A stretch of DNA of 64,000 nt, from contig NZ_JAMYJR010000032.1 in assembly GCF_024137025.1 (NCBI RefSeq), positions 62,001 to 126,000 of the forward strand. Direction: 5' to 3'. Source of the stretch: Paractinoplanes aksuensis (GTDB lineage Bacteria; Actinomycetota; Actinomycetes; Mycobacteriales; Micromonosporaceae). The first letter of the stretch is position 1. Each line of letters begins with the position of its first letter. Positions 58,012 through 64,000 of the stretch are shown here, one piece after another. The notes beneath the pieces are model-generated. The model was not told the DNA's origin. It saw only the letters and a list, made by a program, of their open reading frames with translations, and made no database searches. The position numbers and the translations under genes were made by a program.

Positions 58012-61000
58012 GTGACGCGTCCCCTCCCCTTCGTCGTGGCGGCCGTGACCGCGCTGGCGCTGACCCCACCCGCCCCGGCCGCCGCCGCCTCGGAACTCGC
58101 CGTTCCCGCGAGCCCGAGATCCAGCACCACCACCATCACCCTGATCACCGGGGACAAGGTCACCGTCCGGCCCGGAGTCACCACAGTGCAGGGTCCGGAC
58201 GGCGAGCAGATCGGCGCCCGCATCACCACGGTCGGTCCGGACACCTACGTCTATCCCGACAGCGCGATGCCGTACGTGGGGTCGGGTCTGCTCGACAAAC
58301 GGTTGTTCAACGTCAGCCTGTTGCAGCGTGAGGGCTACACCGACGCCGCGGCCGATCGTCTGCCGGTGATCCTCGGTTACGAGAACGCCGCCGCTCGCCG
58401 GGCCGCGGCGCCTGCGGCGAGCACGGTCCTCCGTGAGCTGCCCAGCATCCAGGGCAGGGCGGTCAGCCTGGATCGCGGCCGGGCCGGGGAGTTCTGGTCG
58501 TCCTGGAAGGCGCAGGGCGGCACCAAGGTCTGGCTCGACGGCAAGGTCCGCGCGAATCTGGCTGACAGCGTGGCCCAGATCGGCGCCCCGGCGGTTTGGG
58601 CGGGTGGCAACACCGGCGAGGGGGTCGACGTCGCCGTGCTCGACACCGGCGCCGATCTCGACCACCCCGACCTGGCCGGTCAGGTCGAGGCCAGCCGCAG
58701 CTTCGTGCCGGACGAGGAGGTCACCGACCGCGAGTCGCACGGGCACGGCACGCACGTGGCCTCGACGATCGCGGGCACCGGCGCCGCCTCGGACGGCCGC
58801 GAGCGCGGTGTCGCGCCCGGGGTCGACCTGCAGATCGGCAAGGTGCTGGACAACGGCGGTGCGGGTTACGACTCCTGGATCATCGCCGGCATGGAATGGG
58901 CCGCGCGGGAACGCAAGGCCAAGATCGTCAGCATGAGCCTCGGTGGCGGGCCGACCGACGGCACCGACCCGATGAGCCAGGCCGTCAACCGGCTCAGCGC
59001 CGAGACGGGCGCGCTTTTCGTCATCGCGGCCGGCAACAGCGGGCCGAGCGAGACGACTGTCGGGACGCCCGGCGCGGCCGACGCGGCTCTGACCGTCGGC
59101 GCGGTCGACGCCGACGACCGGCTGGCCGAGTTCTCCAGCCGCGGTCCCCGCCTGGTCGACCAGGCGCTCAAGCCGGAGATCACCGCGCCCGGCGTCGGCA
59201 TCCTGGCCGCCCGGTCGCAGTACGCGGACGGCGAAGGCTCGTACGCGACGTTGAGCGGCACCTCGATGGCCACGCCCCACGTGGCCGGCGCGGCCGCCCT
59301 GCTGGCCGCCCAGCACCCGGGTTGGACCGGCGCGCAGTTGAAGGACGCGCTGATCAGCACGGCCAAGGAGACGCCGGACCACAACCCGTACGAGGCCGGC
59401 AGCGGCCGCCTCGACATCGCGGCCACGACCAAGGCCACGGTCTTCGCCACCGGCACCGCCTACCTCGGCAGCCACCCGCTCGACGACGAGCCGGCGGGCA
59501 CGGTCGAGCGCACGATCACCTACACCAACACGGGCCGCGCGGCGGTCGACCTCGACCTGAAGATGGACGGGCCCGGCCTGATCACCCTCTCCGCGTCGCG
59601 CGTGACCGTTCCCGCCGACGGCGCGGCCACGGTCACCGTCCGGGCCGACCTCGGTAGCTCCACCGAGAAGGGCCGCTACACCGGCAACGTCGTCGCCACC
59701 GCGGGCGGCATCCGCGTGGCCGACACGGTCGTCGGGCTCAGCACCGAGGACCAGCCCCGGCACCTGACCATCACGCCCACCGGGCGCCACGGCGAGCCCA
59801 TGCCCGGCTCGATCATGCTGCTCCGGGAGGGTGACCCGGCCGGGTCCTACTACAACTTCATCACGTACGACGGTGGCCCGATCGACGTGCTGGTGCCGGA
59901 CGGCCGGTACGCGGTGTGGATGTGGGGCACTGTCGAGGGCCGCAACGGCCCCGATTCGCGCGGCATGGCCCTGGTCAGCGCGCCCACGGTGGTCGTCGAG
60001 AAGGACACCGCGGTCACGCTGAAGGCCGCCGCCACCCGCGAGGTGCAGGCGATCACGCCCCGCGCCACGGCTGACGCCGAGGTGCGCCTCGACTACCACC
60101 GCGAGCTCGGCGCCACGGCCGAGGCCACCGACGCCTACATCCTCTCGCGTGAGTACGACAGCATCTGGGTCACGCCCGGTCTGAAGGCCCGCGACGGCAA
60201 GATGTCGGTGACCGCCCGCTGGCGCAAGATCGAGCCGGTGCTGTCGCTCGGCGACGCGTACGACGACCTGATCCTGCTGCCCGGCTCGACCATCCCGGCC
60301 GAGGGCTCCCGCCTCATGAAGGCCGCCCTCGCCGGACAGGACGTCGCCGGCAGGATCGCCGTGGTCCGCCGCGGCGACCTCGACGACCAGGTCGAGGCGG
60401 CCGAGAAGGCCGGCGCGGCGATGCTGGCCATCGTCAACACCGAGCCCGGGCGCTACTTCGACGCCACCAAACGGACAAAACTGGCCGTGGTGTCGCTGAC
60501 CAAGGACGCCGGGGAGCGCCTGATCACCCAGCTCGGCCGGGGCCCGGTGAACCTGCGCGTCACGTCCGACCCGACCACCGACTACCTGTACGACCTGGTC
60601 CGCTACTGGCCGAACGGGGTGCCCGGGTCGGTCACCTACCGCCCGTCCGAGCGGGAGCTGGCCCGGATCGACGTCGACTTCCAGAGCACGTCGAGCCGGG
60701 AGATCTCCGAGAAGCGTTTCGACAAGAACCCGGACATGCCGGTGAAGGTCGGCAGCACCCAGCTGATGCGCTCGGACCGCTTCCGCACCGACTGGGTCAC
60801 CGCGCAGGAGGACGTCCGCTGGTCGACCGACATGGACGACCTGTACTCGTTCCAGCTCGGCGGCGACACGACCTACCGGGCCGGCAGCCGCACCGGCGAG
60901 ACGTGGCTGGGCGCGATCCAGCGTCCGCGGATCAACGAGGCGGTCACGCTGCCGCGCCGCGAGGGCGACCGGATCGTGGCCGAGATCCCCGGCTGGGGCG

Positions 61001-61563
61001 ACTCCGGCGCGAACCACGCCGGTGTGGCCTTCCCGGACGGCGGCGAGATGACCGCGACGCTCACCCAGGGCCGGACGGTGCTCGAGAACAACACGTACAA
61101 CTGGATCGACCAGAACTCCGGCCTGAGCCCGAAGCGGCTGCCGTACCGCCTGGTCACCACGACGAAGCGCGACTCCACGGCCTACCCGTACTCGGCGAAG
61201 ACCCGCACCACGTGGGACTTCGTCTCGGACGCGAGGACCGCGCGGCTGCCGCTGATCCAGCTCGACTACCGGGTGGCCACGGACTTCTCGCACCGGGCGT
61301 CCCGCTCGACCGCGATCACCGTCGTGCCGTCGCACCTGCCCGGTGCGCCGAGCACCGAGGCCATCAGGACGGTCGCGCTGGACGTGTCCTACAACGACGG
61401 CGTCACCTGGGTCAGCCGGCGTCTGCATCGGACGAACGACGGCTGGGGGACGGACCTGCGGGCCCCGAAGAGCGCTCAGCACGTGACGCTGCGGGCCACC
61501 GCCCAGGATGCGTACGGCAACAAGGTCGAACAGACGATCACCCGGGCCTTCGGCCTGAAGTGA
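58012..61563 (+). CDS. Large secreted subtilisin-family (S8) protease
   Basis: 1183 residues from the GTG at 58012. A Sec signal (about 26 residues ending AAA) precedes a propeptide-like region. The catalytic domain spans about residues 195-490: Asp in DVAVLDTGADLDHPDLAG, His in SHGHGTHVASTIAG, oxyanion Asn in LFVIAAGNSGPSET and Ser in TLSGTSMATPHVAGAAALL. After it come beta-sandwich domains (PAGTVERTITYTNTGRAAVD) and a PA-like insertion (VAGRIAVVRRGDLDDQVEAA, EKAGAAMLAIVNTEPG). It digests extracellular protein. The closest layout is the S8 peptidases of more than 1,000 residues common in Micromonospora and Streptomyces. It stands alone. Confidence 0.94.
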   Translation: MTRPLPFVVAAVTALALTPPAPAAAASELAVPASPRSSTTTITLITGDKVTVRPGVTTVQGPDGEQIGARITTVGPDTYVYPDSAMPYVGSGLLDKRLFNVSLLQREGYTDAAADRLPVILGYENAAARRAAAPAASTVLRELPSIQGRAVSLDRGRAGEFWSSWKAQGGTKVWLDGKVRANLADSVAQIGAPAVWAGGNTGEGVDVAVLDTGADLDHPDLAGQVEASRSFVPDEEVTDRESHGHGTHVASTIAGTGAASDGRERGVAPGVDLQIGKVLDNGGAGYDSWIIAGMEWAARERKAKIVSMSLGGGPTDGTDPMSQAVNRLSAETGALFVIAAGNSGPSETTVGTPGAADAALTVGAVDADDRLAEFSSRGPRLVDQALKPEITAPGVGILAARSQYADGEGSYATLSGTSMATPHVAGAAALLAAQHPGWTGAQLKDALISTAKETPDHNPYEAGSGRLDIAATTKATVFATGTAYLGSHPLDDEPAGTVERTITYTNTGRAAVDLDLKMDGPGLITLSASRVTVPADGAATVTVRADLGSSTEKGRYTGNVVATAGGIRVADTVVGLSTEDQPRHLTITPTGRHGEPMPGSIMLLREGDPAGSYYNFITYDGGPIDVLVPDGRYAVWMWGTVEGRNGPDSRGMALVSAPTVVVEKDTAVTLKAAATREVQAITPRATADAEVRLDYHRELGATAEATDAYILSREYDSIWVTPGLKARDGKMSVTARWRKIEPVLSLGDAYDDLILLPGSTIPAEGSRLMKAALAGQDVAGRIAVVRRGDLDDQVEAAEKAGAAMLAIVNTEPGRYFDATKRTKLAVVSLTKDAGERLITQLGRGPVNLRVTSDPTTDYLYDLVRYWPNGVPGSVTYRPSERELARIDVDFQSTSSREISEKRFDKNPDMPVKVGSTQLMRSDRFRTDWVTAQEDVRWSTDMDDLYSFQLGGDTTYRAGSRTGETWLGAIQRPRINEAVTLPRREGDRIVAEIPGWGDSGANHAGVAFPDGGEMTATLTQGRTVLENNTYNWIDQNSGLSPKRLPYRLVTTTKRDSTAYPYSAKTRTTWDFVSDARTARLPLIQLDYRVATDFSHRASRSTAITVVPSHLPGAPSTEAIRTVALDVSYNDGVTWVSRRLHRTNDGWGTDLRAPKSAQHVTLRATAQDAYGNKVEQTITRAFGLK

Positions 61564-61676
61564 CCGGTGGGCCGGGCCGCTGCAGACGGCCCGGCCCCGC
61601 TCCTCCGTCAGTGACCGGGATCACGCCGTGCCGATCAAGCGGGTACGGTGGGTGGGCGCGGGACGGGAGGGCGGGC

Positions 61677-62864
61677 ATGACGGAGCTCTACTCACGACGG
61701 TCGTTCCTGGCCGGCGTGCTCACGGCCGGCACTCTCTCGGCAGCCGCCGGTTATGTGCTCACCCGGCGCGAATCGGTGCAGCTCACGCTGGCCTCGGGGG
61801 CCGATCCGACCGGCGGCCGGCGCCTGCTGGTGACGATGTGGAACGAGCTCAACCCCGGCGCCCGCATCGAGCTCAAAGAGGTCAACAGCTCGACCCGCGA
61901 CCAGTACGAGACGTTCCTGCGCACCCGGGCCGACATCTTCAACCTCGACGTCATTCACATCCCGCGCTTCGCCGACGACGGGCGCATCGTCCCGATCACC
62001 CCGCGCGGCGAACTGCAGCTGCTGCCCATGGTGCGCCGGCTCAGCGAGCGCCCCGGCTCGGACGAGTTCTGGGCGCTGCCGTTCAACACCGACGTCGGCA
62101 TGCTCTACCGCCGGATCACCGACAAGGCCGTCGCCGACGACAAGCCCGACCTGGCCGAGGTGCTGGCCCGCGCGCCCGGCGAGTTCGTCGGGCAGTTGCG
62201 GACGGTCGGCCCGCAGACCGACGAGGCCTTCGTGATCAACGTGCTCGAGCACGCGCTGGCCCAGGACGAGGCGATCCTCGAGGCCGACGGCACGATCTCG
62301 TTCAGCCTCGGGCAGTGGCGCGAGGCGGTCGGCCCGCTGGCCGCGGCGATCAAGGACAAGAAGGTGCGCACCGAGGCCGGCGAGGACTACACCACCCGTA
62401 CGTTCCAGCGGTCCGACCTGCGCTACATGCGCAACTGGCCCCGGTCGTACCCGGCCATCGACCGCGCCGAGCGCACGAAGAAGGACACGGCCGAGGTGCG
62501 GATCGGCGCGCTGCCCAACGGCATCATCGGCGGTCAGAGCCTGGCCGTATCGGCCACCAGCGAGAACCGGGACGTGGCCGAGGAAGCCATCCACTTCCTG
62601 ACCAGCCCTTCGTCCCAGATGCACCTGGCCAAGTACGGCTTCGCCCCGACCAGCCTCGACGCGTACATCGACCAGGGCCTGAGCGAGGAGCTGCCCCACC
62701 TCTACGACATCCGGCTCGCGATGGAGTCGGCCCGGCCGCGGCCGCTGCTAGAGAGGTACACCGAGTTCTCGCAGTTCTTCGCCGACCACATGCGCCGCTA
62801 CCTGTACGACGGGGAACAGCTCACCCAGCGGTTCATCGAAGACCTGCAGGGGACGTTGCGATGA
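61677..62864 (+). CDS. Orphan Tat-exported extracellular solute-binding protein
   Basis: 395 residues from the ATG at 61677 (GGGAGGG upstream). The N-terminus SRRSFLAGVLTAGTLSAAAG is a twin-arginine signal without a lipobox Cys. The body is a family-1 binding-protein fold: LLVTMWNELNPGARIELKEV, DIFNLDVIHIPRFADDGRIV, EFWALPFNTDVGMLYRRITD and SLAVSATSENRDVAEEAIHF. No permease or ATPase gene follows. Instead the ATGA-overlapping next gene encodes a small membrane protein, then a flavoprotein. This suggests use as an extracellular sensor rather than a transporter component, which is an inference. Confidence 0.85.
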   Translation: MTELYSRRSFLAGVLTAGTLSAAAGYVLTRRESVQLTLASGADPTGGRRLLVTMWNELNPGARIELKEVNSSTRDQYETFLRTRADIFNLDVIHIPRFADDGRIVPITPRGELQLLPMVRRLSERPGSDEFWALPFNTDVGMLYRRITDKAVADDKPDLAEVLARAPGEFVGQLRTVGPQTDEAFVINVLEHALAQDEAILEADGTISFSLGQWREAVGPLAAAIKDKKVRTEAGEDYTTRTFQRSDLRYMRNWPRSYPAIDRAERTKKDTAEVRIGALPNGIIGGQSLAVSATSENRDVAEEAIHFLTSPSSQMHLAKYGFAPTSLDAYIDQGLSEELPHLYDIRLAMESARPRPLLERYTEFSQFFADHMRRYLYDGEQLTQRFIEDLQGTLR

Positions 62865-63211
62865 ACGACGTGGCAATCGACGCCTGGCAGATCCCGATCC
62901 TCGTCACCGCGGCCATCGTGCTGGTCGAGGCCGGCTTCAACCTGATCCTGCGCTACCGGGGCAGCCGCCCGCCCTCGCAGCGGTTGCGCACCGCCGGGTT
63001 CGGGGTGCTCGTGCTGCTGACGATCACCGTCTTCGTGGCCGCGCTCGGTCCGACCCGGGCCGATCAGCTGTCCAGTGTGGCCGCCGCGGTGGCCGCGGTG
63101 GTCGCGCTGTGGCTCACCTATCGCTCCTACAACGCGACTTCTCGGGCCCGCGAAGAGCGGGAAGAGGCTGCGGCGGAGCCCGATGATCCAGGAGAATCCG
63201 ACCATGGGTGA
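62861..63211 (+). CDS. Small membrane protein coupled to the binding protein
   Basis: 116 residues, starting at an ATGA overlap with the binding-protein stop. Three hydrophobic segments are visible: IPILVTAAIVLVEAGFNLIL, AGFGVLVLLTITVFVAALG and LSSVAAAVAAVVALWLTYRS. A charged C-terminal tail follows (REEREEAAAEPDDPGES). The compact helices plus a cytoplasmic tail could link the exported binding protein to a cytoplasmic partner. Family not recognised. Its last bases overlap the flavoprotein gene start. Confidence 0.75.
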   Translation: MNDVAIDAWQIPILVTAAIVLVEAGFNLILRYRGSRPPSQRLRTAGFGVLVLLTITVFVAALGPTRADQLSSVAAAVAAVVALWLTYRSYNATSRAREEREEAAAEPDDPGESDHG

Positions 63212-63758
63212 CTTACGGGTGGTGGTGTGCGGCGGATCGGCCGCCGGGGGAGTGCTCGAGCTGGTCGTGGCCGCCTGCCGGCGCGGCTGGACGGTCGACG
63301 TCACGGCGACGGCCAACGCCCTCGAGTTCATGGACCCGAGCGAGGTGGCCCGGGCCTGCGGCCGCCCCATCCGCACCACGTACAAGTTCGCGGCCGACGG
63401 CACCCGAATCTCGCCCCCGGCCGACGCCATGATCGTCGCCCCGGCCACCTTCAACACGATCAACAAGCTGGCCAACGGCATCGCCGACACCTACCCGCTG
63501 AGCTCGATGGCCGACGTCATCGGCCGCGGCGTGCCCACTGTCCTGGTCCCCGCGGTCAACGAGCCGCTGGCGGCCCGCCGCCCGTTCCGCCGCTCGCTCG
63601 ACGAGCTGCGGGCCGAGGGCGTCCGCGTGCTGTTCGGCCCGGTCGACGGCTGGGTCCCCGGCAGCGACGCCCCGTTCCCCTGGATCAAGGCCCTCGACCT
63701 GGCCGAGGACGTCTTCGGATTGACCCGTATGGATAGCCGCGCTTCGATGGGGGCATGA
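63204..63758 (+). CDS. Flavoprotein of the HFCD (Dfp/EpiD-like) superfamily
   Basis: 184 residues from the ATG at 63204 (AGGAGAAT upstream), overlapping the membrane-protein gene by 8 bp. The Rossmann-like start is LRVVVCGGSAAGGVLELVVA. VAPATFNTINKLANGIADTY corresponds to the PASANT-type FMN motif, and LVPAVNEPLAARRPFRRSL to the PxMNxxMW-like motif (degenerate). HFCD proteins bind FMN and include phosphopantothenoylcysteine decarboxylases and lantibiotic decarboxylases. Here the substrate is unknown. Third gene of a tight three-gene set. Confidence 0.85.
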   Translation: MGDLRVVVCGGSAAGGVLELVVAACRRGWTVDVTATANALEFMDPSEVARACGRPIRTTYKFAADGTRISPPADAMIVAPATFNTINKLANGIADTYPLSSMADVIGRGVPTVLVPAVNEPLAARRPFRRSLDELRAEGVRVLFGPVDGWVPGSDAPFPWIKALDLAEDVFGLTRMDSRASMGA

Positions 63759-63876
63759 CTCGCTTTTCTCGGCGGTGGCGCTGACCGTGGCCTCGACGGC
63801 CGCCCCGGATGATCGTCGAGAGCCGCTGTCCGATAGTCGATAGGCCCGTGCTGAGCTGCGTGTCTAGCCTGATCGC

Positions 63877-64000
63877 GTGACGGTGCTGCTGGAGCGTTCG
63901 GCCGAGCTTGCCGCCCTCGAGGGACTGCTCGCCGGCAGTGCGGCCGGTGGGCGGGTCGCCGTGATCAGCGGTGAGGCGGGTGCGGGCAAGTCCACTCTGG
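63877..64000 (+). CDS. LuxR-type regulator with N-terminal P-loop ATPase (3' partial)
   Basis: 41 codons from the GTG at 63877 to the window edge. LLERSAELAALEGLLAG followed by RVAVISGEAGAGKSTL (Walker A) is the standard start of large LAL/LuxR-family regulators, which end in a LuxR HTH beyond the window. Those proteins are usually 900-1000 residues long. Identification rests on the N-terminus only. Confidence 0.7.
   Translation, partial: MTVLLERSAELAALEGLLAGSAAGGRVAVISGEAGAGKSTL

Noticed and set aside
57964..61482. 1172-codon minus-strand open frame opposite the subtilisin
   Set aside because: No motif or domain is seen, and it exactly shadows an intact S8 protease with signal peptide and catalytic triad.

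Overview
The window is high-GC DNA with many GTG starts, short intergenic gaps, 4-bp ATGA/GTGA gene overlaps, several apparently leaderless genes, Tat- and Sec-exported hydrolases and remnants of an actinomycete-type conjugative element. This points to a filamentous actinomycete. The gene families together resemble Micromonosporaceae (Actinoplanes-like), but that family-level placement is an inference.

Layout. 1-2.4 kb: two xylose-isomerase-like TIM-barrel proteins and a small YtxH protein. 2.6-3.3 kb: tRNA-Asn followed by a dispersed stem-loop repeat and a 68-bp tandem repeat. 3.4-5.9 kb: a secreted fungal-wall-degrading operon (GH64 beta-1,3-glucanase, AA10 LPMO, GH19 chitinase) with a palindromic operator upstream and a clear terminator downstream. 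6.1-7.5 kb: an FAD amine-oxidase-like protein and a CAT-anticodon tRNA. 7.46-14.0 kb: a decayed, lower-GC accessory island. It holds an integrase stub, a 35-residue membrane-peptide gene, a HigBA-type and a PIN/excisionase-type toxin-antitoxin pair, direct repeats and a frameshifted DUF2637 (SpdB-like) transfer gene. 14.0-16.1 kb: a Tat-exported amidohydrolase and a coiled-coil membrane protein.

16.2-24.0 kb, minus strand: urtABCDE (urea ABC importer), an NCS1 nucleobase/allantoin-type permease and two tandem TetR regulators, probably one nitrogen-scavenging operon. 24.2-30.8 kb: a small membrane protein, a fructosamine-kinase-like enzyme, then a sugar-acid module (FAH-family dehydratase/hydrolase, IclR regulator, CUT1 binding protein, and a single polypeptide fusing both permease subunits). 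30.8-40.9 kb: mixed housekeeping genes, including a CPBP protease, an NAT_N/GNAT_C protein, an AraC regulator, a VOC protein, a divergent CDF exporter/ArsR pair, a GH43 enzyme and two degraded genes (TrkA, amidohydrolase).

41-51 kb: a prolyl oligopeptidase, then an interbacterial-toxin neighbourhood. This has a HEAT-repeat protein, a DUF6883 toxin with a DUF4926 partner, a second frameshifted toxin with a putative immunity protein sharing a duplicated 46-bp leader, a DUF4132/Clp-N cluster and another toxin-like modular protein. 51.2-57.8 kb, minus strand: a complete cydABDC cytochrome bd operon and an upstream DoxX-like membrane gene, each preceded by a DosR/DevR-type palindrome, suggesting hypoxia control. 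58-63.8 kb: a large secreted subtilisin, then a three-gene set of an orphan Tat-exported binding protein, a small membrane protein and a flavoprotein. The window ends inside a LuxR-type P-loop regulator.

Functions given here rest on motif recognition by eye. No database search was possible.
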